NCBI GenBank assembly: GCA_900556645.1
Contig: USPJ01000069.1
Span: 1-6,686 of the forward strand
Direction: 5' to 3'
Length of the DNA: 6,686 nucleotides
From: an uncultured Lachnospiraceae bacterium
Lineage (GTDB): Bacteria > Bacillota_A > Clostridia > Lachnospirales > Lachnospiraceae
Both the position numbers and the translations under genes were made by a program. The notes below the pieces were generated by a model, which made no database searches, was not told the DNA's origin, and saw nothing but the letters and a program-made list of their open reading frames with translations. Positions 1 to 6,374 of the stretch are shown one piece after another. Position 1 is the first letter of the stretch. Every line of letters starts with the position of its first letter.

Positions 1-57
1 GGAATGGTGGCTCTCAAACTCCGGACAGGTGGCTCAATGGGAGCCGGAATACTCACA
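1..57. mobile_element. Probable terminal repeats of an IS21-family-like insertion sequence (element lies to the left)
   Basis: Seen: the leftmost 50 bases are about 58% GC, while the next 60 are about 28%. They contain a spaced tandem repeat with core CCGGA-NN-GGTGGCTC: GGAATGGTGGCTC at 1-13, CCGGACAGGTGGCTC at 21-35 and a partial CCGGAAT at 44-50. GGTGGCTC recurs with a period of 22, and CCGGA with a period of 23. Known: IS21-family elements carry multiple short terminal repeats bound by the IstA transposase and have 5'-TG...CA-3' tips. Here candidate CA tips end at 55 or 57, just where GC content changes. Inference: the body of the element lies left of position 1 and has inserted into the 3' part of the membrane-protein gene. 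No transposase gene is in the window, so the family call rests on repeat pattern and tip only. Confidence 0.5.
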
Positions 58-737
58 TACCATCCGCATACTATAACTATTATTATACAAAGAATTATCA
101 TACAAATATCTTCTGTGCCATTATAAATGATTTCTGAAACCGCCAGAAAGGCTGTGAATAATGCCGCAACTATGAATATAACAATCTCCAACTTCATATT
201 GAACACATGAAATTTTTTAATTGTAGGACGTCGGTCTTCTATCGATACCGGGGTTTCTTTTATCATATCCCAAAATTGATAAACGCCTACGATGGTTTCC
301 GTGGACAATATCATTATTCTTTTCTTCTTATTGTAAACTCGAATATTTTTACCGTCTTCATCATAAACCACACGTATGGAAGTATTCATTGGAATTACTT
401 TTTGCTTCCCAAAAAAAGAACTATGTACTGTCATTTGTTCTTTATTTACAATAACTTCCCAGAAAACTCCTCTTCCCATCATCCAAAGTCCAGAAAATAG
501 CATTATTCCAAAAAGCACAAATACCCACAAGTCCTCTTTGTCACGAATGCATTCTATCAAGGCAATAACACCAAAGCCCACCAAAATGGCTCCGAGTATT
601 GTTATGATATTTTGTTCTTTTAGCTGTAATCCATCCTCTGTATGCGTTGCTTTTCCTTTCTTTACCTTGCTCTGCATGATTCCAAGAACGCCAGCCACCA
701 ATAACATCCCCACTAAATTTTTAATTCCTATCCTCAA
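1..737 (-). CDS. Multi-pass membrane protein with a central PH-like soluble segment; candidate immunity protein, 3' end open at window edge and probably cut by an IS
   Basis: An uninterrupted frame follows the RHS toxin gene and runs off the left edge with no stop. Counting from the TTG at 737, hydrophobic segments lie at about residues 8-21, 44-61, 71-88, 183-204 and 211-227. Between the third and fourth is a soluble stretch (about 93-181) rich in short beta-type segments (VYDEDGKNIRVY, ending FWDMIKE). This is reminiscent of membrane-tethered bacterial PH-like domains, which is an inference from pattern only. The product should sit in the cytoplasmic membrane. Its place directly behind a polymorphic toxin is where immunity genes are found, so protection against the RHS tip is the likely role. 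From about residue 228 the codons fall in the GC-rich IS-like repeat and give a proline-rich tail unlike the rest, so the native C-terminus is probably lost. The start is uncertain: options are TTG 776, TTG 737, GTG 713 and ATG 707. The good AAGGAG at 762-757 has no canonical start at the right distance. Confidence 0.72.
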   Translation of the reverse strand, partial: MRIGIKNLVGMLLVAGVLGIMQSKVKKGKATHTEDGLQLKEQNIITILGAILVGFGVIALIECIRDKEDLWVFVLFGIMLFSGLWMMGRGVFWEVIVNKEQMTVHSSFFGKQKVIPMNTSIRVVYDEDGKNIRVYNKKKRIMILSTETIVGVYQFWDMIKETPVSIEDRRPTIKKFHVFNMKLEIVIFIVAALFTAFLAVSEIIYNGTEDICMIILCIIIVIVCGWYVSIPAPIEPPVRSLRATI

Positions 738-756
738 AAATTCTATTTTTCTAATT

Positions 757-762
757 CTCCTT
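757..762 (-). promoter_or_regulatory. Ribosome binding site AAGGAG before the candidate immunity gene
   Basis: AAGGAG overlaps the last two bases of the RHS stop codon TAA (763-761), which suggests translational coupling to the toxin gene. In the frame of the membrane protein, the codon best spaced for it is ATA at 746-744 (10 bases away). TTG 737 is 19 bases away and ATG 707 much farther. The site therefore does not settle the start codon. Confidence 0.5.
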
Positions 763-3700
763 ATGTCAAAATACAATATGTCTTTTCTTTTACAAAAGTT
801 TTTACATAATCACAAACCTTATCTTCTCCTTTGGATAATGTTTTATAAAAAACAAAATCTCTTACAGCTTTTGGCATTTTTCCCTTTTGTTTCAAAAGCA
901 TTTTTTCTGCTCGTTCCTCCCATTCTTTTCCTGCACTTTTTAATAAAATTGTTTTTGCTTTCGTTGCCCTTTTTTCTGTTTCCTGTAATATTTTCATTGC
1001 TTTTTCACTTTTTTTGCCAAATATTTTTTTACCAAATTTGTCTCCAATCTTTTCTTTGACAAATTTATTATTTGAGAGTCCTCCAATTGCCAGATTACTG
1101 GTGGCACTGAAAGCCCCCACTCTAGCAGCTTTTCCCTTATCCACTTCATTCCATGACTTTCCTTCCACAATCATCTGCTTTGCCACATCACCAACTCCAT
1201 CTACAAGACCATCAGTAACTACTTCTGCCAACAATCCTGCTCCGCTTCCGGCAACCGCACCTTTCACAGCACCTTTCGCAGCATTAACAGCTACTTCCTT
1301 CCAATCTACTTTTTCCCCTTTTACTTTAGACTCCACAACTGTGGATACGCCTTCCCATGCCGCTCCAATAGCCGCTCCAATTCCCATCGTCAAAAGTGGT
1401 AATTCTCCATCCTCATCCACATATCCTTCCGGGTTATTGTAGCAATATGCATAATGGTTCAGGCTTTGAGGATAGAGAATCGTTCCACGGATGATGTCCT
1501 CCGCCATAAAACGTCCAAGTGCCGGATTGTATTCACGGGCTTGGGCAAAGTAGGTTCCTGCCAGTTCATCTTTCTGATAGCCGGTATAGGTAAATGGCTG
1601 AGTAACTCCCATGTCATAGAGTTCTTCGCCAAACTCTGTGTAGGCATAGGTTTCCAGCATTTCGCCTTGATTGTTAAGCAGACGAATAGGGCTTCCCAGT
1701 TCATCATGGAGATAATAAAGACTTTCCTTGCCCTCTTTGCGGACAGCGGCTCTGCCGTCCCACAGATAACGGACGGTGGTTGTTCCGTCAGACTCTTCCA
1801 AGAGGTTGTTTGCCTTCCGGGTGTAGTCCACCGTATAATTTTTACAGGTTACGCTTCCGTCCGGCTGCTGTTCCTTGCGTCTTACCCGATATCCAAGACT
1901 GTTATACAGATAGGTTACAGCTCTTCCGTCGGCTGTTGTTACCTGACTGAGACGATTCCTGCAATCGTAACAATAGCTCTTTTCCAATACGCCGTCTCTA
2001 TGGATTTCCGTAAGGTTTCCCCGTAAATCATAGGTATAGGAAAGTTCGCTTGTTCCATCGGATTCTCTCAAAAGCTCTCCTGATGGATGATACTGATAAT
2101 GGATTTCCTTCGTCTTTCCCTCCATGGTATCCGTTTTGTTCAGACGATTTCCCCATGCATCATAGGTATAACTCCGTATTCTTTCTCCGTCTCTGCTTAC
2201 CTCTTCCAATCTTCCCAAAGCATCATAGACATAGCCATATTTTCCGCTGGTTTCTGCCGCATCGGGACGTTTTCGGGTGATTTCTGTCCGATTTCGTTCC
2301 TCATCATACAAATACTGATGGTTCTCATACAGCATATCCTTTTTTCCTCGGGTAATAATGGATTTTAACCAACCGTCTTTGGTGTATCCATACTCGGTTT
2401 CTATCTCTCCCGGCAAGGTCTTTTTGGACAGCCTGCCATAAAAGTCGTAACCGTAATGAATACTGTCACCACTCTCCTTCATCTCTGCCAGACGCCCTTT
2501 TTCGTCATAAGTATATTCACACCATGTTCCGTCAGGATAACAGATACCGGTTCTTTCGCCTCTTAGATTATAACGGTAACCGATTTTTTCTCCGTTTGGA
2601 TAATGTAATTGCAGCACTCTGCCCAGCGTATCATTCTCCATGACGGTTTTTCCGGTCCAATCCTGAACCTCCCTCAAGGCACCATTACTTTCATAGGAAA
2701 AGCTGCTTTCTTTTCCATCAGCATAAGAAATTTGCAAAAGTCTCCCCTCGCAAGAATATCTGTATGATGTCAGATTACTCTCTCTGTCAATTTTTGTCAA
2801 CATTCTGCCTGCTGCATCATAGGTATAACGTTCTTTTCTTCCCGCTTCATCCGTAACACACAGCACATTTCCCAACAGGTCTCTCTCATAACAAAGCCGA
2901 AGCGGTATCTTGTCTTCCTCCTCTTTTCCTGCGTATCGGTCAATCTCTATCAGACGATTCATAGCATCATAACGATATATCGTCTCATTTCCCATGGCAT
3001 CTGTCAGCTTTGTCAGATTTCCGTTTCCGTCATAAGCATAACTGTCCCCTTGATTTTTTCCGCTTCGCACCGTACACAGGAAACCTCTTTCATCATAGGT
3101 ATATGTCTCTTGTTTTCCGTCAATTCCTTCTACGGACAACACTCTGCCCCGATTGTCATAATGATAGATGATATTTTCATCTGCAAGAGTATGTACTTTT
3201 TTCAGATTTCCGTTTGCTTCGTATTCATAAGTGGTCGGCAGACCATCTATCCGCTCCATGAATTTTAATCTTCCTCCCGGCTCAAATTCACGGTGGAGAA
3301 GCTCTGCCTCTTCATCCCGAATACTTTCCAACTGTCCCAACGGGGAATAGGTATAATAAAGTGTATAACCTGCTCCGTTGGTTTCCTGAATCAACTGTCC
3401 CACTTCATTATAGACGTATTCGGTTCTGGTTCCCTTTGGATTGATAAGTGCTGTCAGATTCCCTTCCTCATCATAGGTATAGGTATTCGTATGACCATCC
3501 ATATTGGTGTAGGATACCAAGCGGTCCAGTTCGTCATAGCTGTAACTGCTGACTCCGATTCCTTCTTTTTCTTCCTTTATCAGATTGCCCACTGCGTCAT
3601 AGGTATAATGGGTCTGGTTTCCCAACGCATCAATTTCTGTCTCCAGCAATCCTTTTTTATTATAAGAAAATCTTTGGATACCTCCGTTTGGATAACGTAT

Positions 3701-5740
3701 TTCCCGTATTTTCCACATTTCATTATAAGCATACTCTGTGGTATTTCCGTTGGCATCCGTCTTTGCTTTCACACATCCGATTTCATTGTAATCTGCTGTT
3801 TCACTGCCATATTTCCACTCTGCTTTGGAAATCTGTCCGTTTCCATGATAATGATAGGTGGTAGTAATTCCACCTTCTTCTTTTATTTCCGTAATTCGAT
3901 TTAATTCATCATAGGTATAATCGGTAATTCCTTTCTGTGGATCACATTCCTGTACGATACGGTTCAGTTCATCATAAGCATAGGTAGTGACACTTCCATA
4001 GGCATCTGTAACTGCGGTCTGATTCCCACGTTGGTCATAAGAAAATCGGACCGTACTTCCGTCCGGTAATGTCACACACTCTTCTTTTCCCTTTTCTCCA
4101 TACTGAATCTGCGTATTTCTTCCCAGAGCATCTGTAATTTTTATCAGACGTCCCTGTTCATCATAGGTGTTTTTTTGTTTCAACTTTCCGTTCACACTAA
4201 GGGTCAACAGATGATTATCCCGATTATAGGTGGCATTGCATTTATTTCCCAAGGCATCTATTACCTGTGTCAGATTGCCCTTGGCATCATAGGCATAGCG
4301 GGTAGCTCTTCCCAAAGCATCCCGATGGGTCATTAACTGTCCCTTTTTATTATATAAGTCACTTTCCTGTGTACCGTCCTCATAAATGACTTTCACATTC
4401 TGATACCGCTCATTGTGACAATAGATGGTCTTGTTTCCATCTCTCTCCTGAAGCAGAACCTCTCCTTTTTCCTCATCATAGGAAAAGGTCATGCTGCTCT
4501 TATCTGGGAAGGTCTGTTTTTTTGCTCTTCCATCTTCATCATATTCTGTTTTTACCAGACAGATTTGCTGCGGACTTTCAATTTCTACTAAATGCCCCTC
4601 TTGGTCATAGGCATAATGATAGCTTTCTCCCACAGGATTGGTAACACTGTTCAGACGCCCCTCTTCATCGTAGCCGTAACTGATTTTCCGCCCTGTATCA
4701 TCCGTAACCTCTTTTAAACGTCCCTCTTCGTCATACACAAAAGAAAGCTCTGCACCGTCTGTTTCACGAATTACTTTTTTCAGCAATTCTTCTTCATAGA
4801 CCATGCGAACTTCATGATTCTGTGCTTCTATCAGTTGCAGATATTTTCCATTTTCATCAAAAATCTGCTGGGTTCCATTCTGTTTTTGATAACAATATCC
4901 CTTTTCGGTTTTGGTAAGAAGATTTCGGCTCTCTTCACAGGAAAACTCTCCGTTCTCTTTTCTTTTAAAAATTTCTTCCTGTCCATTTTCTTTTATAATG
5001 AGAACCGCGTCCTCCTCTATCAAGAGACGGACTTCGTACGGATGCTGCCATCCTGCTCCCAGACTGCCTTCTCTTGGGTACAGGGCATTGTAGAATCGGT
5101 TCATATCCAAAACCGGTTCTCCTTCTATTTTCAAATCACTATACCCGTAGTAAAAGTTTCCGGTACTTAAGTTTACCGGATCAACACTGCTTTTGGTCTG
5201 GGACAAATCATCTCCCTTTAAATATGCCACAAATTCTGCCGTCTGCTGTAACGAATATTTTAATTCATTATTGTTGTAATTTTCCAGTTTCTTGGTGTAA
5301 TAGTCCACCTCATTCTGGAATTTTTTGCTGTCAATTCCCTTTCCGGTTTTCGGAATCATGTCTGTTATATTCCGTATATCATTTTTTATTTTATCTAATG
5401 TATCGCAGACATTTTTCAAATCATCTCCACATTTCTTATCCGTTTTCGGTACGTTCTCCATGATTCGATTGAGATTTTTTTCTACTTGTTTTTTATATGT
5501 CTGATAACTTTTTTCTCCCAACACTCCATTCAGACTGCTGACCGCACTTTTTAAATTAGCAACATTGCCGGACCCCTGCGGTACCTGATTCAAAACATCC
5601 ATCAGCTCTGCCATTTCTTCGGCAAGCTCTGCCTGTGTTTCCTCTGCCTTTTCCAGAAGCTCTTTCAGCTCCTTTTTTAACTTTCTGATATTCTCGACAT
5701 CAAAGGTTGCGTTAATGATGTCTCCCCCTGCTGGCTGCAT
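761..5740 (-). CDS. RHS/YD-repeat polymorphic toxin with LXG-like helical N-terminus and unrecognised C-terminal tip
   Basis: A 1659-residue protein starting at ATG 5740 behind an AGGAGG site. Residues 1-185 are charged and mainly helical with no signal peptide; they probably act as an export domain. At about 187-260 lies a DUF6531-like entry domain, with DPVNLSTGNF and later GSLGAGW. About 295-1341 hold some 45 YD repeats (Y-x-Y-D-x-x-G-R/N-L). The RHS-associated core spans about 1342-1445 (YYLHDELGSP, then AREYNPALGRF, ending DEDG). Known: RHS repeats build a hollow shell that encloses a C-terminal toxin, and the core can act as an aspartyl autoprotease. Residues 1446-1553 are a Gly/Ala-rich linker. 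The last ~105 residues form a Lys-rich tip (26 Lys by my count) with no nuclease, ADP-ribosyltransferase or deaminase motif that I can see. Three ESX-like small genes precede it and a membrane protein follows, as in type VII effector loci. Gene identity is certain; export route and toxic activity are inferred. Confidence 0.96.
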   Translation of the reverse strand: MQPAGGDIINATFDVENIRKLKKELKELLEKAEETQAELAEEMAELMDVLNQVPQGSGNVANLKSAVSSLNGVLGEKSYQTYKKQVEKNLNRIMENVPKTDKKCGDDLKNVCDTLDKIKNDIRNITDMIPKTGKGIDSKKFQNEVDYYTKKLENYNNNELKYSLQQTAEFVAYLKGDDLSQTKSSVDPVNLSTGNFYYGYSDLKIEGEPVLDMNRFYNALYPREGSLGAGWQHPYEVRLLIEEDAVLIIKENGQEEIFKRKENGEFSCEESRNLLTKTEKGYCYQKQNGTQQIFDENGKYLQLIEAQNHEVRMVYEEELLKKVIRETDGAELSFVYDEEGRLKEVTDDTGRKISYGYDEEGRLNSVTNPVGESYHYAYDQEGHLVEIESPQQICLVKTEYDEDGRAKKQTFPDKSSMTFSYDEEKGEVLLQERDGNKTIYCHNERYQNVKVIYEDGTQESDLYNKKGQLMTHRDALGRATRYAYDAKGNLTQVIDALGNKCNATYNRDNHLLTLSVNGKLKQKNTYDEQGRLIKITDALGRNTQIQYGEKGKEECVTLPDGSTVRFSYDQRGNQTAVTDAYGSVTTYAYDELNRIVQECDPQKGITDYTYDELNRITEIKEEGGITTTYHYHGNGQISKAEWKYGSETADYNEIGCVKAKTDANGNTTEYAYNEMWKIREIRYPNGGIQRFSYNKKGLLETEIDALGNQTHYTYDAVGNLIKEEKEGIGVSSYSYDELDRLVSYTNMDGHTNTYTYDEEGNLTALINPKGTRTEYVYNEVGQLIQETNGAGYTLYYTYSPLGQLESIRDEEAELLHREFEPGGRLKFMERIDGLPTTYEYEANGNLKKVHTLADENIIYHYDNRGRVLSVEGIDGKQETYTYDERGFLCTVRSGKNQGDSYAYDGNGNLTKLTDAMGNETIYRYDAMNRLIEIDRYAGKEEEDKIPLRLCYERDLLGNVLCVTDEAGRKERYTYDAAGRMLTKIDRESNLTSYRYSCEGRLLQISYADGKESSFSYESNGALREVQDWTGKTVMENDTLGRVLQLHYPNGEKIGYRYNLRGERTGICYPDGTWCEYTYDEKGRLAEMKESGDSIHYGYDFYGRLSKKTLPGEIETEYGYTKDGWLKSIITRGKKDMLYENHQYLYDEERNRTEITRKRPDAAETSGKYGYVYDALGRLEEVSRDGERIRSYTYDAWGNRLNKTDTMEGKTKEIHYQYHPSGELLRESDGTSELSYTYDLRGNLTEIHRDGVLEKSYCYDCRNRLSQVTTADGRAVTYLYNSLGYRVRRKEQQPDGSVTCKNYTVDYTRKANNLLEESDGTTTVRYLWDGRAAVRKEGKESLYYLHDELGSPIRLLNNQGEMLETYAYTEFGEELYDMGVTQPFTYTGYQKDELAGTYFAQAREYNPALGRFMAEDIIRGTILYPQSLNHYAYCYNNPEGYVDEDGELPLLTMGIGAAIGAAWEGVSTVVESKVKGEKVDWKEVAVNAAKGAVKGAVAGSGAGLLAEVVTDGLVDGVGDVAKQMIVEGKSWNEVDKGKAARVGAFSATSNLAIGGLSNNKFVKEKIGDKFGKKIFGKKSEKAMKILQETEKRATKAKTILLKSAGKEWEERAEKMLLKQKGKMPKAVRDFVFYKTLSKGEDKVCDYVKTFVKEKTYCILT
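764..1082 (-). other. AT-rich C-terminal toxin-tip segment of the RHS gene
   Basis: Hand counting gives about 28% GC for 781-1080 against about 49% for 1741-2040 in the same gene and about 48% just beyond 1080. The change falls at about residue 1553-1554, right after the glycine-rich linker (AIGGL). The encoded tip is strongly basic (26 Lys and 3 Arg against 14 Asp/Glu by my count), probably helical, and has two cysteines near the end (VCDY and YCIL). Toxin tips of RHS proteins are exchanged by recombination together with their immunity genes, and such a composition break at the linker fits that. I do not recognise the tip family. Confidence 0.6.
1406..1717 (-). other. RHS-associated core segment of the toxin
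   Basis: This codes for residues 1342-1445, the most conserved part of RHS proteins, which closes the repeat shell and, in characterised relatives, cuts off the C-terminal toxin by aspartyl autoproteolysis. Visible landmarks are YYLHDELGSPIRLL, TYTGYQKDELAGTYF, AREYNPALGRF and HYAYCYNNPEGYVDEDG. Against the usual pattern (YDP..GRF...DP, ending DPxG), Asp is Asn in YNP, and Pro is lost in both later Asp motifs (EDII and DEDG). D1415 and D1442 remain as candidate protease aspartates. Confidence 0.8.
1718..4858 (-). repeat. Array of about 45 RHS/YD repeats (protein-level repeat)
   Basis: Residues about 295-1341 repeat a unit of roughly 21 residues with core Y-x-Y-D-[EA]-x-G-[RN]-L, for example YTYDEEGNL, YAYDAKGNL and YTYDAAGRM. 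On the plus strand this shows as many copies of strings such as TCATAGGTAT, the reverse complement of Tyr-Thr-Tyr-Asp codons. Units differ a good deal at DNA level, so the array is old rather than a recent amplification. Such repeats form beta-hairpins that spiral into a cocoon. The count is by eye and includes degenerate units. Confidence 0.9.
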
Positions 5741-5746
5741 AATCTC

Positions 5747-5752
5747 CCTCCT
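5747..5752 (-). promoter_or_regulatory. Ribosome binding site AGGAGG of the RHS toxin gene
   Basis: AGGAGG sits six bases before ATG 5740, within the 19-base gap to the stop codon (TAG, 5762-5760) of the WXG-like gene. It is a near-perfect anti-16S match that fixes the toxin start and suggests efficient translation from the shared transcript. Confidence 0.85.
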
Positions 5753-5759
5753 GCTTTAT

Positions 5760-6062
5760 CTACTCTTTTACGGATTCTTTTGCGTCTTTTTTATCCCTTT
5801 GGTCAAATATATTTGCCGCTTCCCATATCATTTTTTGCATCTTATCCAAAAATTTTGCCGCCTCTATGGCGTCTGCTTCTTCTTTTACCAATAACATTTT
5901 CATCCTCGAAGCACAATCGCCCTCACAGGAGTCCCAATTTTTTTTCAAATTATTATATCGGGTTTTCACACTTGCCTGTAACCCACCGGCTCCTGCGATT
6001 TTGCTTACATTCTTTGTCTTTGTTTTTACATTATCATAATTAATAACCGTTTTACTTCCCAT
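5760..6062 (-). CDS. WXG100-like small helical protein, probable partner of the RHS effector
   Basis: A 100-residue protein, the size of the WXG100/ESX family. The frame is open to an ATG at 6083, but ATG 6062 is preferred because AAGGAG lies seven bases before it and the upstream gene ends at 6067. It appears as two helices (about 9-42 and 52-95) around a turn containing W43 and G48 (WDSCEGDCA), a looser spacing than the classical W-x-G. The second helix (EAAKFLDKMQKMIWEAANIF) ends in a charged tail. Known: small proteins of this type encoded beside LXG effectors bind the effector's helical N-terminus and guide it to the type VIIb secretion ATPase. It lies 19 bases before the RHS gene, consistent with that role. 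Two cysteines (C46, C50) in the turn are unusual. The family is assigned by size, helical pattern and context, not by a firm signature. Confidence 0.8.
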   Translation of the reverse strand: MGSKTVINYDNVKTKTKNVSKIAGAGGLQASVKTRYNNLKKNWDSCEGDCASRMKMLLVKEEADAIEAAKFLDKMQKMIWEAANIFDQRDKKDAKESVKE

Positions 6063-6066
6063 GGCT

Positions 6067-6363
6067 CTACTCCTTGAAAACATCCTCCGTTATTATCATC
6101 GTCTGCATTTTTCCTAAAGCTGTTTCCGATGCTTTAAAACTTTCTTGTAATGCCTTATATACCTTCTTCTCATAGGTATCCAAAAGTCCTTTTACCAGCT
6201 TATTCACTCCTTCGCTGTCAAAATCTTTTCCTTCTCCTACGGTTCCCCGCAGCTCTGTGATTCCTTTTGACAATTCTTCCAAAATCTTTTGATGTGTTTC
6301 TAACAGTTGCTTCACAGAATTATAGGAATACGCACTTGCCTTTGCATTTATCCGTTGTGCCAT
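6067..6363 (-). CDS. Small helical-hairpin protein, probable type VII-associated accessory factor
   Basis: A 98-residue protein from ATG 6363, with GAGGTGA four bases upstream overlapping the stop of the gene before. Two probable helices (about 14-42 and 52-86) flank a glycine/aspartate-rich turn (GEGKDFDSEG). There is no tryptophan, so the W-x-G motif is absent, and there is no signal peptide or membrane segment. Size, hairpin layout and position between two other ESX-like proteins and a large helical-N-terminus toxin suggest a targeting partner of the kind found with LXG toxins (the Lap proteins). This is inferred from context and I cannot assign a named family. Its TAG stop directly follows the AAGGAG that serves the next gene, so the two are likely translationally coupled. 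Confidence 0.78.
   Translation of the reverse strand: MAQRINAKASAYSYNSVKQLLETHQKILEELSKGITELRGTVGEGKDFDSEGVNKLVKGLLDTYEKKVYKALQESFKASETALGKMQTMIITEDVFKE
6070..6075 (-). promoter_or_regulatory. Ribosome binding site AAGGAG inside the end of the 98-aa gene
   Basis: AAGGAG forms the last two sense codons (Lys-Glu) of the 98-aa gene, immediately before its TAG stop at 6069-6067. It is seven bases from ATG 6062. This decides the start of the WXG-like gene at 6062 rather than the upstream in-frame ATG at 6083. Confidence 0.8.
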
Positions 6364-6367
6364 CTTA

Positions 6368-6374
6368 TCACCTC
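6368..6374 (-). promoter_or_regulatory. Ribosome binding site GAGGTGA overlapping the stop of the upstream gene
   Basis: GAGGTGA (extended match GAGGTGAT) contains the TGA stop (6370-6368) of the upstream small gene and lies four bases before ATG 6363. Terminating ribosomes would arrive at the start of the 98-aa gene, a layout typical of translational coupling. Confidence 0.7.

Noticed and set aside
31..45. Inverted repeat GGCTC-AATGG-GAGCC as a transcription terminator
   Set aside because: The stem is only five pairs, has no T-run, and is better explained as part of the IS-like terminal repeats.
738..760. Promoter for a separately transcribed immunity gene
   Set aside because: The 23-base gap holds a ribosome binding site but no convincing -35/-10 pair; AT-rich sequence around it gives only chance matches.
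376..1059. Plus-strand open frame of 227 codons with hydrophobic composition
   Set aside because: It is antisense to the membrane-protein gene and the toxin tip. Its Phe/Leu/Pro-rich content is the reverse complement of Lys/Glu-rich coding sequence, and it has no ribosome binding site or recognisable domain.
1459..1707. Minus-strand 82-codon frame inside the RHS core
   Set aside because: It is out of frame with the RHS gene across its conserved core motifs and has no family resemblance, so it is a shadow.
3293..3904. Plus-strand open frame of 203 codons, and others at 1454-2026, 1014-1442 and 5074-5463
   Set aside because: All lie opposite the RHS gene, whose repeat codons leave antisense frames open. 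The translations are of low complexity without domains.
1718..4858. Regular short repeats such as TCATAGGTAT as a CRISPR-like or regulatory array
   Set aside because: The recurrences follow codons of Y-x-Y-D in the RHS frame, with variable spacing and sequence, so they are protein-level repeats.
6063..6083. Upstream ATG at 6083 as start of the WXG-like gene
   Set aside because: It would overlap the preceding gene by 17 bases, and the strong AAGGAG at 6075-6070 points to ATG 6062.
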